From Monodelphis domestica (Eukaryota; Chordata; Mammalia; Didelphimorphia; Didelphidae), in NCBI RefSeq assembly GCF_027887165.1, contig NC_077235.1, positions 8,938,884-9,002,883 on the forward strand: a stretch of DNA of 64,000 nucleotides. The letters are read 5' to 3'. Within the stretch, counting starts at the first letter, position 1. Each line of letters begins with the position of its first letter. The notes beneath the pieces are model-generated. The model did no database searches and was not told the DNA's origin. It saw only the letters and a list, made by a program, of their open reading frames with translations. This document shows, one piece after another, positions 43,521-55,927 of the stretch. A program made the position numbers and the translations under genes.

Positions 43521-43844
43521 TTTCTGGAGATGAAGAGGAGGTGGATTTAGGTACTACACCTTATTCAGCAATCTTGTTTGGTGTTCTTTCATTAGGCCAC
43601 TAGAGCTACTTTTAAAATCTTTGTTCAAAACTTGAGAAGGCTGAAAACAACTATGGTGGCTTCTGACTAAATTGAGCTCCCCTGTTTGCCCGGTCAGGAT
43701 ATGTTTATCTTGGTTACTATATCTTCAGTCTGGTTCTGCTAAAGCTCTGTTGGCCCTCCTAGCATTTGCCTGGGAGTTGGAGCTTTCTGCTCTACAGGGC
43801 CAACAACTATTTAATGAGGATTCACCTGGTGGGGGGAGGGGGGG

Positions 43845-44040
43845 AGGAACTAGATGGCTCAAGGGTTTGAGAGCCAGGCCTAGAGGACCAGAGATACTGG
43901 TATAAAATCTGGCCCCAGATACTTCCTGGTTGTGTGACCCTGGGCAAGTCACTTAATCCCCATTGCCTAGCCCTTACCAGTCTTCTGTCCTGGAACCAGT
44001 ACACAATATTGATTCCAAGATGCACAGTAAGGGTTTTTTT
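43845..44040 (+). repeat. family A SINE
   Basis: Shows 'gaggaactagatggctcaag', 'gttgtgtgaccctgggcaag', 'cctggaaccagtacacaatattgattcc' and a T-rich 'aagggttttttttt' end. Confidence 0.82.
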
Positions 44041-44817
44041 TTGTTTGTTTTTTAAAGAATTCACCAGCTTCCCTTTTCTATATTGAAAAACATGTCCCTT
44101 TCTTCACACCAGCAGTCATCATTCCAGGGTCATCATCACCTTTACTACCCTGTTCAAATTCCAAGGGATTTTCACTTAAGAAATAGGTTGGAGATTTTAT
44201 TACTTAATTGAACTAGTGAACTCATCTGACCTGATAATCAATGATGTGAAAATTCAGATTTTAATAGCAGTAGCTTTTGCATAATTAGAGAAAATATATT
44301 TGTCTTAGTATCAATTTATTCTAAACTGATGAGTTATTTAGGAGTTAACAAAAAGAAAAAGCAAATATTTCAAGTCTGTGAATAAACAGGAAAAGGAAGA
44401 TAAAAGATTGAATTTGGTCTATAACTCATTTGATCTAAAACATATTCAATTTTTGATTGTTAAAACTACATCCTGAAGTTTGAAACCAGTATTAGAGATT
44501 AAAAATAGTTTAGCAACAGAAGTGCACTTGCTTTGTTACCATTTTCAGAACATACAAATTTATTTCACTTAAATACATGTTGGTTAAATTAATATCATTT
44601 CGTGGCTCTTTGACTAGAACATGGCAAGAAATTTCCCTGATTCTCTACAATTCACCATCTATGTTAATTACATTGGAAGCCATGTATATCCATTATGGCT
44701 TGAGAATTTTAAAAATTAGTTTGGGCAAGTAATATAGCACCACATCAGAAAACTGAATAATTATTTTTCATCTGAAAAAAGTCAAAATCTTTATTTTAGA
44801 ATTTGGGACATAGGATT
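44041..44817. other. intron, AT-rich, nothing recognised
   Basis: No open frame or repeat that I can name. Confidence 0.45.
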
Positions 44818-44910
44818 ATTCATTTATTTATTCATTCATTTATTTGTTTATTTATTCATTCATTCATTCATTTATTTATTTATTTGTTTGTTTGTTTGTT
44901 TGTTTGTTTT
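44818..44910. repeat. (ATTT)/(ATTC)/(GTTT) simple repeat
   Basis: Mixed tetranucleotide tract attached to the T-rich end of the antisense SINE that follows. It probably grew from its poly(A) tail. Confidence 0.92.
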
Positions 44911-45078
44911 TAGGCCCTTGCCTTCCATCCAAGGCAGAAGAGTGGTAAAGGCTAGGAAATGGGGGTTAAGTGACTTGTCCAGGGTCACACAGCTAGGAAG
45001 TATCTGTGGTCTAGTTTGAACCCAGAACCTCCTGTCTCTGGGCCTGGCTCTCAATCCACTGAGCCACGCAGCGGCCCA
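44911..45078 (-). repeat. family A SINE, antisense
   Basis: Shows 'ggcccttgccttccatcc', 'gtgacttgtccagggtcacacagctagg' and 'ccactgagccacgcagcggccc'. Confidence 0.85.
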
Positions 45079-45304
45079 CCATAGGCTTTTTTATACTGAT
45101 ATTTTCTTAAACTTCAAGCTGAAAAGATTATTAGAAGCAGCTTGTCCTTCGGTAGATAGATTTCTGTGGCCTTTGAATGGTTACATGGTTTTTTTTTACT
45201 GCAACCTTGTGAAGGAAATGGTACAAGTATTATCAACTCTCTTTTTTTCCAAGTAAGGAAACTGAGGCTTCGAGAGACTGAGCAACCCAGGTTTGTTACA
45301 TGGA

Positions 45305-45545
45305 GAGAAAGGAACAAATGCTTATTAAGCACCTACTTATGTGCCAGGCATTGTGCTAAGTGCTTATAAATATATTGTCAGTATCTCATTTGATCCTTAT
45401 AACAACCCTGGAGGCAGGTGATATTTTCTTCATTTTATAGTTGGGGAAACTGAAACAGATTGAGGTTAAGTGACTTACCCAGGGTCACATAGCTAGTAAG
45501 TTTTTGAAACTGTTTTTGAACTCTGGTCTTCCTGATTCCTAGCTC
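45305..45545 (+). repeat. RTE/MIR-related SINE
   Basis: Shows 'gcttattaagcacctacttatgtgccaggcattgtgctaagtgct', then 'tgatccttataacaaccctgg' and 'taagtgacttacccagggtcacatagctagtaag' (each read in pieces). Confidence 0.65.
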
Positions 45546-46154
45546 TGTAAGGTTACGTACACAGTAAATGGATTAAATCTAGTCTTCCTGCCTAATGTTT
45601 TAAGTCTTGATGTAATTCATAATTTAAATTGATGCAGTTTAAAACTAGGGTAATCTATGGTCAAATTCTACTTATGCATCTAATCCATATTTGTTTTAAT
45701 TGTATTTGTATCTGTATTAGCTATGAATTGTACTTTTGCTCCCTTGAATTGTTTTAATAATGAAGGGTTTACACCCAGTCATCGTGTAGGGTGAGGTAGA
45801 GTATATAGCATCCTTGGAAGCTTTGGATAAATCCTTTTTTGGATACCTTTTCTGGGAGGCAGCCTGCTCAGAGTAAGCACTGGCCATACCCTAATGTTAA
45901 TAGAATGTGCCAGTTGAAGACTAATTGAATTGTCTGCATTTTGTATAAACTCCAGATCAGCTTTCTAGGGATTATAGGGCTTCTTGCAATATCCAAACTT
46001 ACTTTTTCAGAAACGGGCATTTTAGTTATCGGGTGTATCCCATCTAGAAAGGGGTAGGTGATGTCTCTGATAAGAATCTTAAACTGCCATTTGTAAATGT
46101 AACCTTCTTGTGTTCTTTTCTATTTATCTTGGCCCCAAATCTCTTTTGAAACGA

Positions 46155-46600
46155 GGTGATACTTTTTTTTTATACTAGCAAAGAACTGGATCCAAATTAG
46201 AGGCCCATCTACCCAGAAATGGGTGAGCAGATTGTGGTACATGAACATCAGTCCAGAGAAACTTGGGATTCAGTGAACGGATGCAAAGTGAATTAGGCAG
46301 CACCACAAAGACAATCTACACAATGACTACAACACTGTAATTGCAAAAACTACATTAGAACAATTGAACCCGAATCCTGTGTGATTGTATGATGAAATTT
46401 GGCCCTAAAGAAAAGATATGAGAAGATATCTTGCCCCTCTCCTTGGCAGAAGTCAGGGGACCACAGGTATGGAACATTGCATATAGCAGCTTCCAGCCCC
46501 CATCTTTAATATAAGGAATGCCTGTTTTAGAGCCAAGGGCAACGATATAATGGGAAATGTGGGTGATGTAAAAATCAAAGGATTCTCCACTACAAATTTA
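46155..46600 (+). repeat. old L1 3' end
   Basis: Shows 'aactggatccaaattagaggcccatctaccc', 'tgggtgagcagattgtggtac' and 'agcaccacaaagacaatctac', a diverged L1 ORF2 end and 3' UTR. Confidence 0.6.
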
Positions 46601-48049
46601 TTAAAACAGCAACAGAGAGACCTAAGGAACTGTCCGCATTCCTGAAGGTTTTGCCTGTAACAAGTTTTTGCCAGCCGTGAAGTTCTCATTTTTATAATAG
46701 TCTGTCCCTTTGTTATATTAAAGTGGTTGCTTATACATTTTATCCATCCCCGGACTGCCTTCTCCCGGGTCCCACAATCTAACTCCCCATAGCCCCAAGA
46801 CCTTCCTGGGTCTTGCTCAAAATCATTAATTTATGAACTAGAATATTAGTATTAAAAAGCAGGATCACTGGTTTTGGACAAAGCTTGGGCTCATTAAAGA
46901 AGCTTTGCAGTTTCCTGAAGGTGATGCAATGTGTTCCTCTTCTGGTTCAGGGACAAAAACATTGATTTGTTCTGTCTGTCCAAGGCATTGTCCATATTCT
47001 GATGAAGGATGTGTAAGTTGTCCATCTAACTGTGTATTATGATCCAGAAAACAATCTTTATCTGTTTGATTTTACCTGTGTGAATAGTTAGACTGAACTC
47101 TTTAAGTGCTTCTAGGGCTCTGAATAGGCTCTGTAAGGTTCTGGAGCTTCATGCAAAGCCAGCATGATACCTTTCACAAATGAAAGCATCTGGAAAACTT
47201 CACAGCCCTTAGGGAAAACTTCTTCAACTTAGTCCGCGAAGTGGACATCATCAGTAAAGTAGCAACTGTCCTTGGCAAGCACTTGGCTCCCTGTTTTATA
47301 CCTCACTTACTACAGGCTATCTGTTATATCTTTCAAGGAATTTTAAATAATGTTGATGCAAGGATAGGAGACTTTGTTGGGAGAGAGCCTTAGGCTCTAC
47401 CAAGTTGAATGCTTTAAAAAACATCTTAGAAAAGAAGCATAGGGTGATTGTGTGTTCCGGGTGTTTTTCAGTCATTTGTGTCATAGTGAAATTGTGACCT
47501 GCTGTGCAATATCTCTTGGGAAAGTCTGCCTGTTCCCTACTAAAGTTCTCATAGAAAATATTCTGTATGTCTAGAGGTTCGTACCCATTTTACTTAGACA
47601 GAAAGGTGGATGTTAGGTCAATAGCTGTAGTTCTGTCAGTTGGATCTTTTTGGTATCAATAATGTATGTATGGGCTTTTTGCTTTCGATTAAAATGTATG
47701 AGATGATATAGTATCTATAGATAGTCTATATGTATATATTTATTTATATCTCTAACTATGTATGTGTGTTTGTAAGTGTATGTCTTACCAAACATTCAAC
47801 TCTTTGATAAATAATACATTTCTAATTTTCCAACATCTCCTCCTTTCCTGACCCACCCCTTACTTGATATCCAAAGATTGAGTATATTGTTTGGATATAG
47901 TATATGCAAATTCAGGAAGTTCCCTTATCTACCTGCCCCCTTAGGGAAAAGTCAGAGAACTCAGCCAAGTGACTTGGGGACTTCTGCATTTTCAAATGAG
48001 GGGAGTAGCTATTTGGATGAGATCAAAGCTTCATTGTTCAATGTAAACT
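46601..48049. other. intron, nothing recognised
   Basis: TA-rich low-complexity patch at about 47700-47770. No supported gene. Confidence 0.45.
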
Positions 48050-48251
48050 TTTTTTAACCTTTACCTTCCACCTTAGAATCAATACTGTGTATTGGTTCCA
48101 AGGCAAAAGAGCTATAAGGGCTGGGCAATGGGGGTTAAGTGACTTGCCCAGGGTCACAGAGCTAGGAAATGTCTGAGGTCAGATTTGAACCCAGGACATC
48201 CTGTCTCTAGGCCTAGCTCTCAATCCACTGAGCCACCCAGCTGCTCCCTCT
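48050..48251 (-). repeat. family A SINE, antisense, with target-site duplication
   Basis: Shows 'tttaacctttaccttccacc', 'gcaatgggggttaagtgactt' and 'gagccacccagctgctccct'. Flanked by ATGTAAACT at about 48041-48049 and 48252-48262. Confidence 0.87.
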
Positions 48252-50190
48252 ATGTAAACTCTTTAACCACAAAGTTGACAAAAACCCTTTGAGCAGGACA
48301 TGGGGAATATATTTTGGGATATAGGATGTGTCCATGAAGGCAGACCAGTCCAGCTGAGCCTTGGAACCCAGGTGTCAGTACCTGAGGTCAGCTCCCCTAA
48401 ACTATTCCTATTTTGTTCATGGCTTCTTTTTCTTTTTTCTGGATCTCCAGATTTTCTGACCTAGTTTTAGGGTTTTGTCTTATGGTCTTAAAAAGACACA
48501 AAAACCCTGGCTCCCATGGGAGCCAGCTCCCTTGATCCAGGGCTGCTAGTAATATATATATGTCTTTTATGTAAGAAGGGGACTGCCTATGCTTAATAAA
48601 TAAATGCATGACAAATGATAGCCTTGAAACCTTGGGGAAGACTGCCTCTCAGTCTTACTATTGCTTTATGTTGCCAATTTTTTTCAAGACCAGTGTGGTT
48701 CTAATCAAAAGTGTTAGTTACATGGCAGTTCTCCAGAAGGTACCCATCCATTGGTGCCCTGGGGTGAATTGGCCTAAAATGATGCAGACCTTTGTAAGGC
48801 TAGATCTTCTAGAAGCTTGGAAGCTGTTCTGATTTCATTATTTAAATGTGAACTGCTAAAATTTGATTGTAAGGCTAATTCTACCCCCAGCTCAAATATC
48901 TCTTTTACTGTTAATGAAAGGAAGGAAAGGGTTTTCATTTTTAAAGTGCCCTGGATTTGGAATCAGTCCCTGGATTTGAATCTCAACTTTCCTCCTTACT
49001 CTCTAGATCCTTGGGAGCATAGCACTTCTCCCTCTGGGCCACTGGGCCTGGAAAACTGCAGAGTAATGTAAATTTCTTTTGCCTTCCAAATTAATAGGAA
49101 AATTACCTCATAAATTGCTATATTGTTAGAAAATATTTTTATATATTAGCAATTTTGAGGTATTATCCTTAATATCAATGGTAAGAATGTGGCAACAGAA
49201 ATGGACACTATCCACATGTGTAGATATGATCTACATCATTGCAGTATGATGCTCCAGTTTTCTATTATCTGTAATATTGGGTGATAAGACCGTCTTGGAT
49301 TATTAGAATAATCACCGGAATAAAATCTAATGGGCTTCATTTCATTCCCTTACTCATCCTTTGATGAAGGAGTGGGATGATAACTAGAGGGAGAATGGAG
49401 AAAAACTATGGAGTTTTGCTGCCTTTCAGATCAGGTAGTCAGCACCTGAATAACAAAACCGACTGCTTTGGTGATGCTGGTCAGAGGTACCATTTGGTTC
49501 CCGAGATACTAAGGACAGCCAGACACCTGCCATGTTTTCCTTCAATCTATAGAATTTCATTCTTCATTCACCGTGAGTTTAGAAAGTGCTGTTTTTTTTT
49601 TTTACTAACCAGAGTCCTATGAAATGCGATTTATTCAAGCTACAAATTCAGACAAATCTGAATGTGTTTTCTGTAATTTGCCCCCTAGCAAGTCAATCTG
49701 ACTAATAGAGCCCTGGGATTGACATTAAAAAAACCTGGGATCTGATCCCAGCTTCTGTATATGTACCAAAGTGACAGCTTCTCTTGAGGTCTCTGATAAT
49801 CATCCTTGCAGTACCTGTCTTCTGGGGTCGATGTGAACAAAGCTCCTGATGAACATTCAGAAGCTGGTAGTTGCTTGATATCTCTTTTGATCCCCACAGA
49901 AATGTGAGTGGTTCGGGATTTTGTAATTAATTACTGGTTTCAGAATGATGTCAGAACAGTGTCATGTTAGCCACTCAAAAAGAATATAAAATTAGTGACA
50001 GTAGAGTTTTGTCAAAATTTTATTGGAAATGAATTCCCATTATTATTGGGAGTAACTTACCACAGTCTAGTTTAATAAATTATATGATTATTTCCCTGCC
50101 CCAGGTTTTCTTTCCTTTTTTTTATTTGACCAAACAAATCAGTGAATTGGCCTGGTTTACATCTGTATATCATTTTCTAAGACCTTCAGT
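48252..50190. other. intron, nothing recognised
   Basis: A MIR-like scrap is seen at about 48945-49045 ('gccctggatttggaatcagtcc'). A 10-base T run is near 49592. Open frames at 48608-49071 and 49377-49622 do not resemble known proteins. Confidence 0.45.
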
Positions 50191-50191
50191 T

Positions 50192-50457
50192 TTGTTGTTG
50201 TAGTTAAGTCATTTTCAGTCTTGCCTGACTCTCTGTGACCTTGTTTGGGATTTTCTTGACAAAGATATTGGAGTGTTTTTCCATTTCCTCCTCTGGCTCC
50301 TTTTGCAGATGAGGAAACTGAGACAAACAAGGTGAAGTGACTTGACTAGGGTCACATAACTAGTAAGTGTCTGAGGCCAAATTTGAACTCGGGAGCATGA
50401 GTCTTTTTGACTTCAGATCCAGTGCTCTATCTACAGTGTATCACCTAGCTGCCCTGA
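50192..50457 (-). repeat. CORE-SINE (MAR1-like), antisense
   Basis: Shows 'ttgttgttgtagttaagtcat', 'ttcttgacaaagatattggagtg', 'gatgaggaaactgagacaaac' and 'ctatctacagtgtatcacctagctgccc'. Confidence 0.85.
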
Positions 50458-50574
50458 CACCTTTATCACTCTTCTTAGCTAACTTTGGAGAGATTATCCT
50501 TAGGTTGGTGGCTGGACAATTTTTAGCCTCCTCAAGTCCTTGGGGGCAGAGTTTCTTCTCAACAGTCTTGTAGG

Positions 50575-50715
50575 GTGGGTAGTATGAGTGTTTGTTTCAA
50601 TTCACAGATGAGGAAACTGAGGCTTAGAGAGGAAGGGATTTTCCCATAGTCATAGCTGAAAGGTACTGGAATCATTTACGGAACCCAATCCTTTTCTCAC
50701 TGGAAGCTCTTTCTA
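50575..50715 (+). repeat. MIR-family SINE
   Basis: Shows 'acagatgaggaaactgaggcttagagaggaaggg' in pieces and 'ctgaaaggtactggaat'. Confidence 0.5.
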
Positions 50716-51944
50716 CTGCATTCTGTTGCTTGCATTTAGAATATATCCAGGCGATTAACACTTCAAGAGTAAGTTTAATAAAACCAATATAACCCTTTAA
50801 ATATTAGTGATCAATCTTTGCAAGGTCACTTAAAAGCTATACCTTAGGACCCGATTTCAAGAACTTATATAAGATCTTGTATTGCTGCTTGCCATTCTAA
50901 ATTTTTCTGACTAGAATTAAGTAGAAAACAATCTTCCTTGTGAGTTGGGATCTAGAACTTCGTGGCTTCCAGATCTGGTTCTACATATTGGTGCCGGGGC
51001 TTTGGCTTTGTGTCCTCCTTGCCAGCTTAGTCTAATTACTTTATCTAAGCCCTTAATTTTGGCTGGCCTGCTCAGGAACACCTTCCTTGAACCAGCAGCT
51101 TCTTTGTTTCATGCAGCTGAGTTTTTTCAATAGCCCTTTGGACTCTTTCTTCTTTTTTGCTTTGTGTCAAAAGCAGATGGAAAAAAGCTGCCACCTTGGG
51201 GTGAGTGGCCCAAATCCTGTGCTTTGTGGTGGTTTCTTTCCAGTCAGAAATTGGTTCCTCAGGCAGCCAGGTAGATCCTTGCCCCTTTGCAATATTGTCT
51301 TCTTCCTTATCAATGCCTAATTTGTGTTGAATAACTTGAGATGGATGTGCTTTTATTCATAAGATGACCATAACCTGACCAAAGACTTTGTAATTAGAGC
51401 ACAACTTAACAAAAGGAAACTATTTTAAACCTGATGCTTACCAATGCGCCCTTTTCCTTCCACATATTAAAGGGGACAAGGAAAGGTTGTTGTTTTTTAT
51501 TTGATTCCTCCTTTTCTTCTGCACTTTGACCACAACTTAAGAGAACAGAGGTCCTACCTGTGATCACTCCCTTTTGAGCCATGGACTCCAATGCTATGAC
51601 TTTCTCTGCTTCTCTTCTAGACTTGTGGCAACCAGGCCCCAAACCAGGATCTGGTATGAGCAGTCAGAAATGGGGGTAGTTCCTGAGAGATGGCTTGCTC
51701 TCTAGCTCCAGCTTCTTTTAAAACCAAGCCTTTTCACCACTATTCAAGACTTATTTTAATGTAAATAGGTAGTCAGAAAGGATCCTGAAATTGAGGGGCA
51801 GGAACCATGGAGGTTTGAGTTTTAAAAGCTACAAAGGAGATATTTACCATTCATTAATTCTTTCATTTTGCCCTGTGAAAACCTCATTTTCAAATAATTT
51901 CCCTTCAGACCAGACTCTTTTTGGGTTTGAGTCTTGCTACTTTA
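50716..51944. other. intron, nothing recognised
   Basis: No gene or classifiable repeat. Open frames at 50945-51320 are unsupported. Confidence 0.45.
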
Positions 51945-52148
51945 GCCCAGTGGATTCCTGAATTCAAATCCAGCCTCAGACACTTACTAGATGAGATGGG
52001 TGACCCTGGGTAAGTCACTTAATCCTGTGGGCCTCAGTTTCCTCATCTGCCAAATTCGCTGGAGTAGGAAATGGCAAACCACTCTAGGCTTTGCCAAGAA
52101 AACCCCAAGTGGGGTTACAACTGTAAAAAATACCTGAACAACAAACAA
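51945..52148 (+). repeat. CORE-SINE (MAR1-like), 5'-truncated
   Basis: Shows 'attcaaatccagcctcagac', 'gtgaccctgggtaagtcactt', 'aggaaatggcaaaccactct', 'ttgccaagaaaaccccaagtgg' and an AAC-rich tail. Confidence 0.85.
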
Positions 52149-52274
52149 CTACCATAGATGAGTCCTTGACCGTTGCTACTTGGAAGTTACTGTGCCTCAG
52201 GTGGTATGGAGTTGACTGAGATGCAGTGACAGACTTTAGATCATACTTTTATATCCTTGCAGGAAATATTTCCT

Positions 52275-52440
52275 AGGATTGTACATCTAGAACTGGGAGA
52301 CACCTTAGAAGCCATCTTGTTCAACTCTCTCATTTCACAGAGGAAGAAAGAGAAAGGCTCAGAGAGAAATTGGTTCAAGGTCTCACTGGCACTAAGTGGC
52401 ATATTTGAACCCATGTCCTTAGACTGTCCTATTTTCATCC
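52275..52440 (+). repeat. MIR3-like SINE
   Basis: Shows 'tacatctagaactgggagacacctt', 'ctctcatttcacagaggaag', 'ggttcaaggtctcactggc'. Confidence 0.6.
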
Positions 52441-53190
52441 ATTGTCCTGCTTCAGAAATAAAGTCTTGTTTCAGAAAGTCTCCAAATGACTTTGCTAATG
52501 AAGAACATAACTTTGTTAAAGTAAAAACAGATTTTTTTTCAAATCCTGATTTGACTTATATGTAGTTTGGTTTCATTTTGTCCACATTCACCAAGGATGA
52601 TTTTAACCTCTTGAGCATTTCATAAATAATCCATTAGGATTCCATTTGTCTATCAAGAGATGATGGGACTTCTTGATGCAGTGGCTATCATGAAATGAGC
52701 CCAGTAAAGCGGCCATTAAAATCTTTCTCTGCTGTCCTGAGCCTTTGATAAATGAGGACAATAAATATAGATAGTGTTAGTGAAGCAGGTCTGTCTAAAA
52801 ATGCATTGTGGTTGGGCTTTTGGAGCTCTTTCGACTAACTGGAGCAATTGCATTACAACTGTGGTTCCTTCCACTCTCATAGTGTGGTCCGTTTTAATAG
52901 ATGACAGCTTTTAGCATAGGGCCTTGACCTTCATAAAAGTCTTGCTTGGTTGCTGCATCATGGTGTGGAGGTGATTCTAGGGTCTCGTGTGCTCTGCCAA
53001 TGACGTGTAAGCGCTGGCAAGTTCTACCTGTATTAAAAAATTTAAAATATGGCCTCATTGACCAATTATTTGCTGTTTGAAGATTCAGACAGCTAAGTAC
53101 TGAGAAGTTCCTTACTTGACTGGACATTAGAAAACAATTCTTTGGCCATAGCTACCTTTGAATCAAAGAAGAAAAACCAAATACCCAGCC
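52441..53190. other. intron, nothing recognised
   Basis: No supported gene or repeat. Confidence 0.45.
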
Positions 53191-53194
53191 TTTG

Positions 53195-53420
53195 GCAGAT
53201 GAACTGGCATTTACTAAGTGCCCCATCACTCTGCTTAGCCCTTAGAATATGAATTGAAGCTGAAATAAAAATGGTCTCTGCCCTCAAGGAGCTTATGATG
53301 GGGGAAGTCCATACAGAAAAGGAAAGTGAAGGGGCAGTACTCACATGAAGGCATGGTGGATAAAGAGGATAGGGAAAGTAGATGCTGGTAGGAGAAGTTT
53401 TGAGCTAGAAGAGTGAACTT
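53195..53420 (+). repeat. RTE/LINE-tail-related SINE
   Basis: Shows 'ggcatttactaagtgccccat', 'tctctgccctcaaggagcttatgatgg'. Confidence 0.6.
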
Positions 53421-53599
53421 TCCAGGGTGAGGAGACTAAATGAAGTCCAGAGAGTCATGTATGGCTCCTGGGGAGGAATAAAGACCTGGCTGTCTTGGAC
53501 ATTTTCCTTAAAGTGGAAAACACCCATGGTGTCTGCCTTCTGTGTCCACAGTAATGATAGCAACGTGGCAGGAAGAGGGGCAGATAATCCTAAAAATCC

Positions 53600-54050
53600 C
53601 AGTTTTTAGGCCAGCTTTAAACATTAACTTTATTTTCGTTGTCCAATGACCATCCAGTCAATATACTACTGAGGAATTTCAGTCTTATCAATGTTGACAT
53701 TTTTCTTGTAAATGAATCTAAAAGAGATAAGAAACTTGCTGCTAAGTGGAAGGATGACTCACAAGTTCTCCTGAGGGTACCCAATAAAGGAGCTATTTTT
53801 ATCACGAATCCAAAGACTGCAAGAAACATTAGACCATGGGATACTTTTATCATCTCCTTTCATAGTGTTTAGATAAACATAAGAAGAAAGACTGTCCCAA
53901 AGATAATTGTAGCTTATACTCCATCATCTGTTGAAGAGGATAAGGAGAGAGAAATTCTTTAAAAAACATATCCTCCAAACCAAGTCAATGTATATGTTAG
54001 GACATTTGAGGGGTTGGGGAATCCCAACTCTACTATTTAACTACTTCTGT
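53600..54050 (+). pseudogene. RTE-type LINE endonuclease fragment
   Basis: The open frame 53639-53872 reads through blocks typical of the RTE/BovB apurinic-type endonuclease: VDIFLVNESKR (position of the LxETK-like catalytic motif, here NES), LAAKWKDDSQVLL, GAIFITNPKTARNIRPWD. After a frame change 53890-53945 gives P-K-I-I-V-A-Y-T-P-S-S, the VxAYAPT-type motif, then a degraded 'TKSMYMLGHL' stretch where the LxGDFN motif would be. RTE proteins drive their own insertion and that of RTE-tailed SINEs. This copy is truncated on both sides, has stops and frameshifts, and cannot be active. Confidence 0.6.
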
Positions 54051-54079
54051 CCTGGACCTTCTTCCTTTTTTTTTAAACT

Positions 54080-54121
54080 TCCTTTATTTATTTGTTTGTT
54101 TATTCATTTATTTATTTATTG
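54080..54121. repeat. (TTTA)n simple repeat
   Basis: Tandem TTTA/TTTG units from 'tttatttatttgtttgttta' to the L2 start. Confidence 0.9.
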
Positions 54122-54129
54122 ATGCTTTC

Positions 54130-55015
54130 TGATTTGGTGTCCCTGTTAGCTTCTATGATTCAGTTATCATCTCTCTGAAGCTGACTCTTAGATTTATTTA
54201 ATGGCCTTAATCTGTATTCGGACCCCCAGGCTCATATCTCCAATTACCCAACAGACATTCTGAACTTGATATCTCATAGATATCTTAAACTCAACATGTT
54301 TAAAAAAAAACCTGAACTCTTCTGTCTTTGAAAACACTTTCCCCTTGGGAACTTTGCCATCACTATCAAGGGCAGCACCATCCTCCCAGTCTCCCAGGCT
54401 CAGGATTTCAGGGCCATGCTGGACCTCTCCCTGTCTTTCACTCCATGCCTTTTTGCCTTCATCATGTCCCTCATGTGTCCTTTTCCATCCTCACCCAGTT
54501 GCTTCTCACCTGGCCTATGGCCATAGCCTCCTATTTGATGTCTCTATCTCAAGTGTCTCCACATGGATGCCAAAGTGATTTTCTTCAACTTTAGAGCTTT
54601 CCATAGAAGAGGGCAATTTGACCTTCTTACCTTTCCAGTTTTTTCACATTTTGCTATCTTCTACACCTACTTGAATCATACTGGTCTTCTTGAACACAAC
54701 GCCATCTCCCATGTCCGGGTCTTTGTGCTGGCTTTCTCAAACCCAGAATGCTTGCCCTCCCTAAGTCTGACTTAAAATCCTTTTCTTCCTTTAAGACTTA
54801 ATTGAAACCGCACCTGGTGGAAGTTTTTCCCTCCCAGTCCCTGCTGGGGACCTTTTCTCTGAGATTATCTTCTACCTACTCTGTTTGATCTTGCTTGTAC
54901 CTATTTATTTAAGTATTATCTCTCCTATTAAAATGTAAACTTGAAGGCAGGATTTATTTTGACCTTTCTTTAGAACCCCAGTACCTGGTAAAGCCCTTAA
55001 TAAGTGTTCCTTTGA
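54130..55015 (+). repeat. L2 LINE 3' region, long
   Basis: Collinear with the L2 consensus order: 'caggctcatatctccaattacccaacagac', 'ctcaacatgtttaaaa', 'gcagcaccatcctcccagt', 'ctggacctctccctgtctttcactcc', 'ctgagattatcttctac' and the end 'cttaataagtgttcc'. The open frames at 54328-54775 are by-products. Confidence 0.75.
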
Positions 55016-55295
55016 TAACAGTGGATAAAGCTCAGAGCCTGGAGTCAGGAAGATCTGAGTTCAATTCTGGCCTCATACACTAACTGTGTGACCCTGGACA
55101 AGTCCTTACTCTTTCTACCTCAGTTTTATCAAATGTAAAATGGAAATATATAGTATTTTTGCCATAATAATAGGAAATAATAATAGCATCTACCTCCCAT
55201 AGTTGTTGTTAGAATCTAATGTGATGATAATATTTATAAAGTGTAATGCTTGGCACATAATAGGCAATTAATAAATGCTCATTCCTTTCCTGCAT
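55016..55295 (+). repeat. MIR SINE
   Basis: Shows 'cctggagtcaggaagatctgagttcaa', 'actgtgtgaccctggacaagtcc', 'ctacctcccatagttgttgttag' and 'cttggcacataataggcaattaataaatgctc'. Confidence 0.7.
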
Positions 55296-55587
55296 TTGAT
55301 ACCTCTGTAATCTTGAGCAAGTTATTTTGTCTCCCTTGACCTCAGTAAATTGAAAATACTGACCTATATGGCCCAAATGTCCCTTTCAACTCTAAATCTA
55401 TCATCCCATGATGAAAGAAGTTAGAGGAAATATTGTTCAGCAACATTCAATGCCTTGCTTCATACCTATATGTCAGGAATACTTTCCGAGGAATTTAAAG
55501 TAACGCAAGATTTCCAATTCAAACAATTCGATCCAACCATTTCTTAACTATGGGGAAAACCCTGCCTTTTAGGAACGTACATTTTAC

Positions 55588-55604
55588 GGGGGGGGGGGGG
55601 GGGG
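55588..55604. repeat. G17 homopolymer
   Basis: Seventeen consecutive G on the + strand, near RTE-SINE-like text at 55500-55585. Confidence 0.95.
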
Positions 55605-55683
55605 AACGGACGGACAAGGATCTAGAAAAATTGATGCAAAATCCTTATTTTTGTAATGGGTAGTAGAAATTGAATTAACAAGC

Positions 55684-55847
55684 TTGGTTAAAATACTAAT
55701 AACACTGTGCAACTGTAAACTGATCCAACTGTTTTGGAGAGCAATCTTGAATTATGCCCAAAGAATTCTAAAACTGTGTATACCTTTTGACTCATCAATA
55801 TCACTATTAGGTCTGTTTCCCAAGGTGATGAGGAAAAAAGGAAAAGA

Positions 55848-55927
<80 letters not shown>

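Noticed and set aside
54328..54775. Overlapping open frames suggesting small proteins
   Set aside because: They lie fully within an L2 3' region that explains the sequence.
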